A stretch of DNA of 64,000 bases from Candidatus Methanoperedens nitratireducens (GTDB lineage: Archaea; Halobacteriota; Methanosarcinia; Methanosarcinales; Methanoperedenaceae). This document shows, piece after piece, positions 45,020 to 53,416 of the stretch. Every line of letters starts with the position of its first letter. The first letter of the stretch is position 1. A model generated the notes under the pieces. The model searched no databases and had not been told where the DNA came from. It saw only the letters and a list, made by a program, of their open reading frames with translations. The stretch spans positions 110,542 through 174,541 of the forward strand of contig NZ_JMIY01000007.1 in the NCBI RefSeq assembly GCF_000685155.1. Direction: 5' to 3'. A program made the translations under genes and the position numbers.

Positions 45020-46183
45020 ATGTTTTACATAAAGGAGCAAAGAAATATAATCGGGATGCTCTTTCCTGACGCAGATAAGTACAATCAGATGCTTGAATCT
45101 ATTGGGAATTTTGCTGAGAAAGAAATCCTGCCAGATGCAAAAAAGGTAGATCATGAAGGGATATTCCCTGATTTTAAAGAGTTGGTAAAGCATGGGGTTA
45201 TGGCTATTCCTTTTCCAGAGGAGTACAACGGCTCAGGACTTCCTTATCCTGTATATATTGCTGCTCTGGAGATGCTGGCTAAAGCCTGTGCAAATACTGC
45301 CCTGCAGGTATCTGTTCAGGGAATGGTCTGCGAAGGCATAAGGCTGTTTGGGAATGAGCGGCAGAGAAAGGAGTTCCTTAAAGAGAGAGGTTTAGTTGGG
45401 GGTAGAGGTCTTGCAGCCTATGCGCTCACAGAGCCCTGCTGCGGCTCTGATGCGAGATCAATAAAGACAAATGCCAGGCTCTCAGGAGATACCTATATTC
45501 TAAACGGCTATAAGATATTAATAACAAATCCAGGAGAGGCTGATATCATCCTGGTGTTTGCCAACACTGATAAAGGTCTCTCCTCGTTCATTGTGGAGAG
45601 GGGAACACCAGGATTTGAGATAACCAGGAACATGCCTAAACTCGGGCTCAGAGGGCTTGGGTTATCAGGGATACGTATCAAGGACTGCAGGATTGCAAGA
45701 GAGAATCTTCTTGGAGAGGATGGAGAAGGGTTTGAATATGCAAAGCAGATGCTGAATATCGGAAGGATGACGCTTGCAGCGTTAGCTGTCGGGATAGCGC
45801 AGGCAGCATATGAGAAATCCCTCATGTACAGCAAAGAGAGAAAGGCATTCGGGAATAACATCTCAAGCTTTCAGCTTATACAGGAGAAGCTGGCTAATAT
45901 GGCAACAGAGATAAATGCTGCAAGACTGCTTACCTATTACACAGCCCATCTAAAAGATAAAGGAAAAGACATAGCATCCGAAGCCGCCCAGGCTAAACTC
46001 TTCGCTTCAGAGATGGCTCTGAGAGTATGCGACGATGCCATACAGATCTACGGAGGATACGGGTACATCGATGAGCGCGACATTCACAGGCACTGGCGCG
46101 ATGCAAGGTTTCTCACTATCGGTGAAGGGACATCTGAGATATTAAGGGGTCTGATAGCCCATATCTCATTAAGGCAGACTTGA
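45020..46183 (+). CDS. Acyl-CoA dehydrogenase
   Basis: The 387-residue protein has both family signatures: ALTEPCCGSDARSIKTNARL (flavin and substrate site) near residue 135 and the C-terminal QIYGGYGYIDERDIHRHWRDAR. LNGYKILITNPGEADIILVFA is the beta-domain core. It oxidises acyl-CoA to enoyl-CoA with FAD, passing electrons to an electron-transfer flavoprotein. No ETF gene or other beta-oxidation gene is in the window. An archaeal acyl-CoA dehydrogenase gene standing alone suggests acquisition from bacteria; the substrate is unclear. Confidence 0.9.
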   Translation: MFYIKEQRNIIGMLFPDADKYNQMLESIGNFAEKEILPDAKKVDHEGIFPDFKELVKHGVMAIPFPEEYNGSGLPYPVYIAALEMLAKACANTALQVSVQGMVCEGIRLFGNERQRKEFLKERGLVGGRGLAAYALTEPCCGSDARSIKTNARLSGDTYILNGYKILITNPGEADIILVFANTDKGLSSFIVERGTPGFEITRNMPKLGLRGLGLSGIRIKDCRIARENLLGEDGEGFEYAKQMLNIGRMTLAALAVGIAQAAYEKSLMYSKERKAFGNNISSFQLIQEKLANMATEINAARLLTYYTAHLKDKGKDIASEAAQAKLFASEMALRVCDDAIQIYGGYGYIDERDIHRHWRDARFLTIGEGTSEILRGLIAHISLRQT

Positions 46184-46209
46184 AATGCCCTTCCCTGTTG
46201 CTTATCTTA

Positions 46210-47253
46210 CTATAGAGACTGCAACAATTCTATATCTCCACCGATATTCCATTTAAACAGATACGAGCCTGTCTCATCGATATAAACAAAGGTATCATGA
46301 GTGTAATCCTTTTCCTTCACCCATGAGCCTGAGTTCACGAAAAGCATCTCGTGCTCCTTGCCTTTTGAATTGAATTTATGCTGGTGTATCTCAGGTACGT
46401 GTGTGTGCCCAAAGACGAAGTTTACATCCTCTCCAGTCATATCTTTATCAAAATCGTAATATTTCTCTTTAATTATTGTCTCTACATCCATGTACTTTGG
46501 CTTATCAGTAAATAATACCTTGATATTTGCCCATACTTTATCCTGTAAGTATGTGAAAAGCCTCGGGATTGATAACAGAAATGTAACAACAGAAAATGCT
46601 AAAACCATATCATTTCTCCATACGATGTATATGCCACTTAAGATAGCAAATAACGCCACTATGGACCACCCGTTTGGCTGGAAAATCCTTGAGAATGCAT
46701 TTGATATTTTAGCAATACGTGTTGGGATGCTTGCTAAACGTCCAACCGAAATAAATAACTTGTCGAATTGCTGTCCATGAAGGAAAAAGTATTTTCTCTT
46801 TCCAACCTGCAAGAATCCTTTTTCTTTATCATGCGGATCTTCAGGATAATGTCGATCTATTATTGTAAAATCTGATTTAGTCATGAAGCTGTTCTTTTTA
46901 ATGACCGAGCTACCATTTGATTTGATTTCTTCCAGATACTCCGAGATATCTTCATCATGATTGCCCAGCACGAATATCTTCTCGCATCCCAGGCTGACGA
47001 GTTTTCCGAACGGTTCAATAGCTCGCTGGGCTGTATATTTCATATTATTATCCTCCGGGCTCCATAGTTCCAGGATATCTCCAAGCAATATGAGTTTTTC
47101 AGGAGGACTTAATTGGATCTCATTTCCGTTTGATTTAATGTTCCTGACGCCATCTTTTTCTAGTGCTGCTATCCAGTCTATGAATTTTGAGAAATGTTCA
47201 TGGTTGGATGATTCATCGCCAAGATGAACATCAGATACTACCATAATACTCAT
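46210..47253 (-). CDS. Membrane-associated metallophosphoesterase
   Basis: The 347-residue protein shows calcineurin-type motifs in order: VVSDVHLGDES, LGDILELW, LGNHDED, a later FLHGQQFD and FGHTHVPE. Two hydrophobic segments (about residues 200-235) interrupt the phosphoesterase fold between motifs. LpxH-type and YkuE-type enzymes lack such an insert, so its topology is unusual. Start ATG 47253 follows GGTGGT; a GTG at 47262 is less likely. Substrate unknown. Confidence 0.8.
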   Translation of the reverse strand: MSIMVVSDVHLGDESSNHEHFSKFIDWIAALEKDGVRNIKSNGNEIQLSPPEKLILLGDILELWSPEDNNMKYTAQRAIEPFGKLVSLGCEKIFVLGNHDEDISEYLEEIKSNGSSVIKKNSFMTKSDFTIIDRHYPEDPHDKEKGFLQVGKRKYFFLHGQQFDKLFISVGRLASIPTRIAKISNAFSRIFQPNGWSIVALFAILSGIYIVWRNDMVLAFSVVTFLLSIPRLFTYLQDKVWANIKVLFTDKPKYMDVETIIKEKYYDFDKDMTGEDVNFVFGHTHVPEIHQHKFNSKGKEHEMLFVNSGSWVKEKDYTHDTFVYIDETGSYLFKWNIGGDIELLQSL

Positions 47254-47381
47254 TATTACCACCAGGAACAGTCTATATAACTTTTAATATATATACTTTC
47301 GCAATGAAAAGACTTTCAGTGAGGGAATCGCTACTATAGAGAGATAGACCAAATATAGCTAAAGATTTAAAAATTTAAAAA

Positions 47382-47735
47382 CTAATCCGTTTTAGTGAGC
47401 TTCAATATAGCTTCAGCGATATCCCCTTTTGTTTCCTTGAGTGCGTTTCTGGCATCATTCTCACTTGAGCTTGTCTGCTCCATCACAAGCTTGATATCAT
47501 CTTCAGGGATCTTTATCTCGCGTGCCACTTCCTGGGGTGTTCCGACAATCTGATAGGTCTTCATTCCCCTCGCATCCATTATTGTAACTTCGGCATCCTT
47601 GAATATTATATCCTTCTCAGGCGTACGGATGATCACTTCTTCTACATTCTCTATCTCATTGATATCAATCCCCATCTGCTTCATCATCGAAGCCATCTTG
47701 CGGGGATTCATACCCCGGCCAAGACCAGGAAACAT
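47382..47735 (-). CDS. nac: Nascent polypeptide-associated complex protein
   Basis: The 117-residue protein has an N-terminal Gly/Met-rich start (FPGLGRGMNPRKMASMMKQM), the NAC beta-barrel domain (VIIRTPEKDIIFKDAEVTIM, TYQIVGTPQE) and a C-terminal UBA domain (DIKLVMEQTSSSENDARNAL). Archaeal NAC homodimers bind ribosomes and nascent chains. It follows the IscA-like gene by 5 bases. Confidence 0.95.
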   Translation of the reverse strand: MFPGLGRGMNPRKMASMMKQMGIDINEIENVEEVIIRTPEKDIIFKDAEVTIMDARGMKTYQIVGTPQEVAREIKIPEDDIKLVMEQTSSSENDARNALKETKGDIAEAILKLTKTD

Positions 47736-47740
47736 CTAGA

Positions 47741-48058
47741 TCACCCGCAACTGCTGCATCCTGAGCCGCACCGTAGATTAGGATTGTTTATTATGAAACC
47801 CTTTCCGTAGTCATTATCAATATAATCAATTCTCAGTTCGTCGATATCATCCTGGAGATCTCTGTCAAAGAATAGCTTTATTCCATTACTCTCCAGTACA
47901 GTATCTTCGGTCTTTGGGGATTTCTCAAGAGAAAGACCATACTGTATTCCGCTGCAGCTCATCCCGGCTGCGAATACACGTAACCCGTGGTCGCTCTTCT
48001 TCTCTCTTTCAAGTAATTGTTTCAACTCTGCTGCCGCAGTATCTGTAATCTCTATCAT
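47741..48058 (-). CDS. HesB/IscA-type Fe-S cluster carrier
   Basis: The 105-residue protein has the A-type carrier fold with MSCSGIQYGLSLEK carrying the first Cys near residue 34 and the C-terminal CGSGCSSCG. This exceeds the usual CxC pair, giving four Cys-rich positions for cluster binding. It supplies Fe-S clusters to apo-enzymes. It forms an operon with the NAC gene. Confidence 0.88.
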   Translation of the reverse strand: MIEITDTAAAELKQLLEREKKSDHGLRVFAAGMSCSGIQYGLSLEKSPKTEDTVLESNGIKLFFDRDLQDDIDELRIDYIDNDYGKGFIINNPNLRCGSGCSSCG

Positions 48059-48248
48059 TTGTATTTCCTCAAGTTCTCTGTCTTATAGGTATATGGTAGC
48101 TAAAATGCCATAATATGATAAATACATACCGCCATGAGAACAAGGAGTAAGGTTTATCCCGATCCAGAAGGATTTAATAACGTTTAAATTAATTATAATT
48201 GAGAAAAGTATATATATTAGTAAAGAAAGTTTTAAATAAGGTGATACG

Positions 48249-48572
48249 ATGGAGGCACTTAAACTTAGAATAAAAAGGCGCCTTGAGGTATACCTGGAGC
48301 TTGATATCGATGGTGTCAGGAAATTTATAATAAACGTATTGCTGAAACTAAAGAAAGTAACTGTAGACCAGCTTTATCGTGAACTCAATATGAGATTCAA
48401 GATCTCATATAGTGCAGTAGCTTCAATGCTGGGTTACATCCACTCAAAACTCGGGATTCTCCATGCCTGCAAGGAATCATATAAAACACCTACGGTATAT
48501 TCATTAAAAGAAGAGTACATAGAAATAATTAAAAACGCATTGAATAAAAACGCTGCTATCAACACATCATAA
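48249..48572 (+). CDS. DUF2551 protein (winged-helix-like)
   Basis: The 107-residue protein begins MEALKLRIKRRLEVYLELDI and continues as a winged-helix-like domain (VDQLYRELNMRFKISYSAVASM). I recognise this as DUF2551, an archaeal family largely confined to methanogen relatives. It is probably a DNA-binding regulator but is uncharacterised. AAGGTGAT stands before the ATG. Confidence 0.8.
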   Translation: MEALKLRIKRRLEVYLELDIDGVRKFIINVLLKLKKVTVDQLYRELNMRFKISYSAVASMLGYIHSKLGILHACKESYKTPTVYSLKEEYIEIIKNALNKNAAINTS

Positions 48573-48663
48573 CATAAATCTCATTATTTAATCCAACAAT
48601 ATGCTTGGTTATTTTTTTTATCAAGCTGTTTTTTTCTCAGGCTCAGAACCATAGCTTCTTCTA

Positions 48664-49188
48664 TCAAGCAGTAGCACCCTCGGCCGCACCTGCGGTTAAT
48701 TGTTCAAGTTCTAAAATTCTCTGCCTCAGGGCCATTATTATAGGTTCGTTATCCTGATATGCTAAATCCTCAGCGCATACAGGACAGATAAACTCAAGCT
48801 CAGCCGCCTCTTCAAAAAGAAAACGCTCGCACTGGTTCTTGCATGTGTAAAATACCTTACCTTCCTCAAACTCAAGCCTGGCCTTAAGATTTCTTAAAAT
48901 TTTTTTGGCCTCAATCTCAAGCTGGCGTGGCAGGTTGCTCATGTCAAGCCTCCACAGATATGTAAGCCAGCCGCTGTCAGTATCCCTTACCCTTCGATAT
49001 GAAGCAAGCCTGTTCTCATATAATATGAACAGCGTCCTCCTGACAATATTCAATAAAACGCCCGTCACCTCTGCTATCTTCTCATCTGTGACCTCTCCTT
49101 CTGGCATCTTCTGCACAACTTTGAAACCTTCTTCACCAACAAGATTTATGAAATAACCTCTGACAACAGGATCATTTAAATCAACCAA
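48664..49188 (-). CDS. tfe: Transcription initiation factor E subunit alpha
   Basis: The 174-residue protein has an N-terminal winged helix (KIAEVTGVLLNIVRRTLFIL, YENRLASYRRVRDTDSGWLT) and a zinc ribbon (FYTCKNQCERFLFEEAAELE then CPVCAEDL). It stabilises the open promoter complex with TBP and TFB. It is the last gene of a four-gene minus-strand run. A Gly/Ala-rich C-terminal tail is present. Confidence 0.95.
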   Translation of the reverse strand: MVDLNDPVVRGYFINLVGEEGFKVVQKMPEGEVTDEKIAEVTGVLLNIVRRTLFILYENRLASYRRVRDTDSGWLTYLWRLDMSNLPRQLEIEAKKILRNLKARLEFEEGKVFYTCKNQCERFLFEEAAELEFICPVCAEDLAYQDNEPIIMALRQRILELEQLTAGAAEGATA

Positions 49189-49224
49189 AAATCATCACCA
49201 CTATATTCTTGCATTTATATGACT

Positions 49225-50322
49225 TTAAACTTCCGTCATAATCTTAATATCATGTGCGTATCGTTTCACCTTTTCTAAAACTCCCTCGCGTATTTTGCCT
49301 GTTTCAAGCACTGTAGCTATGGGTTCATCAGGCTGGACAACCCATCCAGGTTGAGGGATATCTGCAGCATGTTTATTATCCATATACTTAATAAGCCTAT
49401 CTGAGAGTTTTTGATATATAATTGTTTTCTTATTTGCATACATAATGGCTTTTGCTGCAAAGCATACTGGCTCCCTTGATTCTGGAAGCTGGCCTTCAAA
49501 TGATCTGACATGGGCATCAAAAATATTCATTCCAGTAGAAAGCTCAACTGTATCAATACTTCCCTGGAAGCGCGGATTTACCTCAATAGCCACAACATCT
49601 TTTTCAGTCAAAAGGAAATCTACACCATTTGAACCTGATAGCCTGAATTCAAGTGCGATCTGTTTTGCATACTCTATCATCTCTTTATTGAATCCTGTGC
49701 TAAACGGTGTGATATTTCCGCAGTAAGCAAATGGCAATCTGGTAAGCCAGGGATTGCCTATCAATTGTTCGTTTAACGCAACGATTGCCACATCATCCCC
49801 CGTACCTATTAAAGAAGCACTGCAGGGTATACCATTCACGAATTCCTGGGCTATGAACTCGCCTGCATCGCTCCTTGCCTTAAACGAAGTTAACTCATCC
49901 TCATTTCTGACAATAGTGTTTTGTATGCCACCTGAGCCAGATCTTGGTTTTACCATCAGGGGGAATTTAAGCCCTGATGCCTTATCCAGTGGTTCGGTAT
50001 CAGGATGTGGTATGCCCATTGATTTGAATCTCTTTGAAATGCTTAGTTTATCACTCACCTCTTCTATTATCTTCAGCCTGTTATTCAGTATATTTTTAAA
50101 CTTGAGTCTCTCAAAACCCGGTCCCAGGATTATTGCATCGAATTCCCCAAAGGAATTAACAAGCTCAGGTATTCTATTCACATTATCCAAAAATTGAGCC
50201 TTATCTGCGCACCTGCGCATATCTACATCGCCAAATTGATCAAGGGCGTATACAGTGTACCCTGCTCTTTTGGCTGAGCACACAATCCCGCGTGTACTCT
50301 TGCCGATCACCAGGATCTTCAT
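49225..50322 (-). CDS. ATP-grasp family ligase (COG2232-like)
   Basis: The 365-residue protein has an N-terminal Rossmann-type region (LVIGKSTRGIVCSAKRAG), the ATP-grasp lobes (FPLMVKPRSGSGGIQNTIV) and the metal-binding end (VAIEVNPRFQGSIDTVELST). It belongs to archaeal carboligases of unknown substrate. It overlaps the Trm56 gene by ATGA and is followed 36 bases later by tfe. Confidence 0.85.
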   Translation of the reverse strand: MKILVIGKSTRGIVCSAKRAGYTVYALDQFGDVDMRRCADKAQFLDNVNRIPELVNSFGEFDAIILGPGFERLKFKNILNNRLKIIEEVSDKLSISKRFKSMGIPHPDTEPLDKASGLKFPLMVKPRSGSGGIQNTIVRNEDELTSFKARSDAGEFIAQEFVNGIPCSASLIGTGDDVAIVALNEQLIGNPWLTRLPFAYCGNITPFSTGFNKEMIEYAKQIALEFRLSGSNGVDFLLTEKDVVAIEVNPRFQGSIDTVELSTGMNIFDAHVRSFEGQLPESREPVCFAAKAIMYANKKTIIYQKLSDRLIKYMDNKHAADIPQPGWVVQPDEPIATVLETGKIREGVLEKVKRYAHDIKIMTEV

Positions 50323-50846
50323 CTACTCTTTACCTCTTTCCCTGCCCTGCTCGGAGTGATCTTAAGCTCACCGCCCATGAAGTGTGTTTTTAAAGGATCT
50401 TTACCTGATGCTTTCTGCAGCCGATCAAGCACTATTGCAAGGGCGGCGACCTCTGAATGCGGCTGGTTCCCGACTGCAACATTCCAATCTGCCAGATCGT
50501 ATATCTCAGGCGGGACTTTCTCGGCACCGACAACGATTAAAAGATCATGAGACAGGATTTCATGTGTCACATCAGGAAGGTTAATGCCGTACATAGTGAG
50601 ATGCATCACTTTACCGCCTGTCTCTTTCCATTTCTTGACCTCGTTTTTCCAGTTCGTAATCCTTCTGACATAAAATGATCCTCCCCATCTTGCTGTTGCC
50701 TCATTCAGGCTTTTCTCAATTCCGGTATCATCAGAATCAAGAAGCATACCCTCTGCACCCAGAGCACGCGCAGTAAGACCTACATGGGTTGTTATTCTCT
50801 GATCTCTCTGGATGCGGTGGCCGAGTCTCAACACTACTATTCTCAT
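50319..50846 (-). CDS. trm56: tRNA (cytidine-56-2'-O)-methyltransferase
   Basis: The 175-residue protein matches archaeal Trm56: MRIVVLRLGHRIQRDQRITT at the start, WGGSFYVRRITNWKNEVKKW, and the SPOUT knot segment LLIVVGAEKVPPEIYDLADW then NVAVGNQPHSEVAALAI. It methylates C56 of archaeal tRNAs. It starts 3 bases after the beta-CASP gene and overlaps the ATP-grasp gene. Confidence 0.95.
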   Translation of the reverse strand: MRIVVLRLGHRIQRDQRITTHVGLTARALGAEGMLLDSDDTGIEKSLNEATARWGGSFYVRRITNWKNEVKKWKETGGKVMHLTMYGINLPDVTHEILSHDLLIVVGAEKVPPEIYDLADWNVAVGNQPHSEVAALAIVLDRLQKASGKDPLKTHFMGGELKITPSRAGKEVKSR

Positions 50847-50849
50847 AAT

Positions 50850-52088
50850 TTATATATAAATTGTCTCTCCATTTACCGGAGCAGTTGAATCCACTCCTAT
50901 TTCTTCCTTTATCCAGTTTGCAAAGCCCGCAGTATTATCCCCATGCACAGGTAGAACTGTTTCTGTACCATTATCACAGAATTTCTTTACAAGTTCTTTT
51001 AATTGTGTGTCGCCGCAGTGTGCGGAGAAATCATACAGTTCAATCCCGCAATTAAGGCGGATTATATCACCTCTATCCTCTATATATCCGCTCTCAAGCG
51101 CTCTTCTTCCGTTTGTCCCTTCGACCTGATAACCGGTGAGATGGATTTTTGACCTCGGGTCATTGTAGATCCTGCTGATATAATATAGTACAGGTCCGCC
51201 GTTTAGCATACCTGCGCTGGTCACAATTACCACCGGTTCCTGGATTATCTCCCTCCGCTCTTCTGGTTTTACAATATTTGAACCTGTGAATGCCTTTTCG
51301 AGTCTTTTAATGTCCCGTACAGAATCAGGTGACCTTTTTATCAGGTTGAAGACATCAACTCCCATGCCATCGACATAGGCATCAATCCCATGTTTTTTCA
51401 GAATCAGCATTATTTCCTGTGTCCTGCCTATGCTGAAGGCCGAGATCACAGCTTTTCCTCCGTTATCAATGGTTTCCTTAACAGATTCGATAAACCGCTC
51501 CTCAAGTATCTTCCTGGGTGTGTGGTTCCGGTCAAAATATGTACTCTCTATCAGCAGGATATCACTCTCTGGATGCTTTGCGTCTGCACCACTCTGAAGC
51601 TCTGTCTGTAGGGTATTTATATCTCCTGTGTAGAGCATGCTCTGTTCATCCTTCTCAAGATACACAGAGGAAGAGCCGGGAATATGCCCTGCATTATAAA
51701 GGCATGCCTGATAGCCATTTGTTTCAAATTCCTGCCTGTAATCCACTTTTTGGACCCGCCTTTCAAACTCCTGGATCTCCTCATTATAATATGGAACGAT
51801 ATGCCCTTTGCTCTCAGATATTCTGAGGGTATCCCTTGCCAGGAGTGCACAGAGCCTTGCAGTCATGGTCGTAGAATATATATCAGGTTCAAGATCCATG
51901 AGATTGGGCGCAAGTCCGCAGTGGTCAAGGTGCCCGTGAGAGAGTATCATGCTTCTTGGACGTAATCCGTTCAACGGATATACAGGTGGATCTGCTGGCT
52001 TAATGCCGTAATCGATTAGCAGTTCTTCATTTATAAGTATTGCAGATCTACCGACTTCCCCTGCTCCGCCTAAAAATCGTATGTTAAT
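50850..52088 (-). CDS. MBL/beta-CASP ribonuclease-type hydrolase with an ATT start
   Basis: The 412-residue protein has the MBL motif HGHLDHCG near residue 52, a beta-CASP domain (IESTYFDRNH, SAFSIGRTQEIMLIL, TSAGMLNGGP) and the C-terminal VHGDNTAGFANWI, as in archaeal mRNA 3'-processing or decay nucleases. The first beta-strands (INIRFLGGAGEVGRSAILIN) lie before any ATG, GTG or TTG; the first TTG is at 51974. The frame is bounded by TGA at 52098-52100. The only start fitting both the fold and a ribosome site (GAGGCGAT) is ATT at 52086-52088. Confidence 0.85.
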   Translation of the reverse strand: MNIRFLGGAGEVGRSAILINEELLIDYGIKPADPPVYPLNGLRPRSMILSHGHLDHCGLAPNLMDLEPDIYSTTMTARLCALLARDTLRISESKGHIVPYYNEEIQEFERRVQKVDYRQEFETNGYQACLYNAGHIPGSSSVYLEKDEQSMLYTGDINTLQTELQSGADAKHPESDILLIESTYFDRNHTPRKILEERFIESVKETIDNGGKAVISAFSIGRTQEIMLILKKHGIDAYVDGMGVDVFNLIKRSPDSVRDIKRLEKAFTGSNIVKPEERREIIQEPVVIVTSAGMLNGGPVLYYISRIYNDPRSKIHLTGYQVEGTNGRRALESGYIEDRGDIIRLNCGIELYDFSAHCGDTQLKELVKKFCDNGTETVLPVHGDNTAGFANWIKEEIGVDSTAPVNGETIYI

Positions 52089-52184
52089 GTTATCGCCTCA
52101 GGTTATTTTATTATTTATAGTTAAGAACATTTTGACTATAATCACCAATTGTTACGATACAATATAAAATCATATTACAGATTT

Positions 52185-52227
52185 ATCAGAATATGCTGAT
52201 AATTCAGAAAAGCTTAAATATTCTGAT
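52185..52227 (+). promoter_or_regulatory. Inverted repeat at the HgcC-like/ArsM promoter
   Basis: ATCAGAATAT (52185-52194) and ATATTCTGAT (52218-52227) are perfect 10-base inverted repeats separated by 23 bases, flanking a TTAAATA promoter-like element just upstream of the operon. Two dimers or one large repressor could bind. Confidence 0.6.
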
Positions 52228-52252
52228 GAACGTTACTGAATTAGTGAATTAG

Positions 52253-52540
52253 ATGAAACTGACCGAAAAAGATGGAAATATGTCATGCTGCACACCGACA
52301 GATTTCGGGATAGGCTGCTGTAAAGTCGAATCTATAATAAGCGTGGATGAGCGGGGACAGATGGTGCTTCCCAAGGAGATAAGAGACAGGGCAGATATCC
52401 GCGCGGGAGATAAGCTGGCTGTTATAAGCTGGGAGAAGGACGGTAAAGTATGCTGTATCTCTTTAATTAAGACTGAGAGTTTTGCAGAGATGATAAAGGA
52501 CATACTTGGCCCTATGATGAAAGAGATTATACAAGAATAA
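52253..52540 (+). CDS. HgcC-like AbrB-type small protein with vicinal cysteines
   Basis: The 95-residue protein has an AbrB/SpoVT fold (SIISVDERGQMVLPKEIRDR) preceded by two adjacent-Cys pairs (SCCTPTDFGIGCCKVE) and with a third pair (KVCCIS) further on. I recall this as the 'HgcAB-associated protein' family, often paired with arsenite methyltransferase genes. Vicinal cysteines suit binding of As(III) or similar soft metals, so a metalloid-responsive regulator is likely. The arsM gene follows by 14 bases. An alternative start is ATG 52280. Confidence 0.75.
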   Translation: MKLTEKDGNMSCCTPTDFGIGCCKVESIISVDERGQMVLPKEIRDRADIRAGDKLAVISWEKDGKVCCISLIKTESFAEMIKDILGPMMKEIIQE

Positions 52541-52554
52541 GAGGAGGTATATAT

Positions 52555-53379
52555 ATGGAACAAGAAACTGTAAAGAGAGTAGTAAGGGAAGGCTATGCTA
52601 AAATAGCCAGAAAGGAAAGTTCATGCTGTGCCCCTGCAACTGCCTGTTACGGAAGTACCGGGTCAGCAGCGGGTATCAGCAAGAGAATAGGGTACAGGGA
52701 TGATGAGCTTAGCTCTGTGCCCGAAGGCGCAAATCTCGGCCTTGGGTGCGGGAATCCTGTTGCTGTGGCATCGCTAAAGAGAGGGGAAACTGTACTTGAT
52801 CTTGGTTCAGGTGCTGGTTTTGACTGTTTCCTTGCTGCAAACAGGGTTGGCATGGAAGGGAAAGTCATCGGCGTGGATATGACACCTGAGATGATTGAGA
52901 GGGCAAGAGAGAATGCAAGAAAAGGCAATTACGGAAATGTAGAGTTCAGGCTTGGGGAGATCGAGAATATACCTGCTGCGGATAGTTCTGTTGATGTGAT
53001 CATCTCAAACTGTGTTATTAACCTTGCACCCGATAAAGGACGGGTTTTTAAAGAGGCATTCAGGGTACTTAAGCCAGGTGGAAGACTTATGATTTCAGAT
53101 ATGGTTCTGCTAAAAGAGCTTCCTGAGGGCATAAAAAATTCCGTTGAGGCTTATATCGGCTGCCTCTCAGGTGCCATAATGAAGGATGAGTACCTGGAAG
53201 CAATAAAAAGTGCAGGCTTTGGGGATGTCAAAATAATTGACGAAGTACATTATCCTGTCGAATTGATGGCTAACGATCCGACTGCAAAGGCTATTATTGA
53301 CAATTTTAATGTTCCGATTGAGACAATAAATGAGATCAGTGAGTCGGTTATCAGCATAAAGGTTCAGGGAATAAAATAG
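52555..53379 (+). CDS. arsM: Arsenite methyltransferase
   Basis: The 274-residue SAM methyltransferase has motif I VLDLGSGAGFDCFLAA and motif KVIGVDMTPEMIERAR. It carries the family's cysteines in LGLGCGNPV, SNCVINLAPDK and YIGCLSGA. An early CC pair at residues 24-25 and C31 add to these. It methylates As(III), a detoxification route. AGAGGAGG precedes the ATG. It follows the HgcC-like gene in an operon. No arsR or arsenite pump is in the window. Confidence 0.93.
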   Translation: MEQETVKRVVREGYAKIARKESSCCAPATACYGSTGSAAGISKRIGYRDDELSSVPEGANLGLGCGNPVAVASLKRGETVLDLGSGAGFDCFLAANRVGMEGKVIGVDMTPEMIERARENARKGNYGNVEFRLGEIENIPAADSSVDVIISNCVINLAPDKGRVFKEAFRVLKPGGRLMISDMVLLKELPEGIKNSVEAYIGCLSGAIMKDEYLEAIKSAGFGDVKIIDEVHYPVELMANDPTAKAIIDNFNVPIETINEISESVISIKVQGIK

Positions 53380-53416
53380 AAAAAGAACATGGAGGGGAAA
53401 GCTTAGAAATTATTAT

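Noticed and set aside
49754..50197. 147-codon plus-strand frame within the ATP-grasp gene
   Set aside because: Antisense to conserved ATP-grasp motifs and without a ribosome site.
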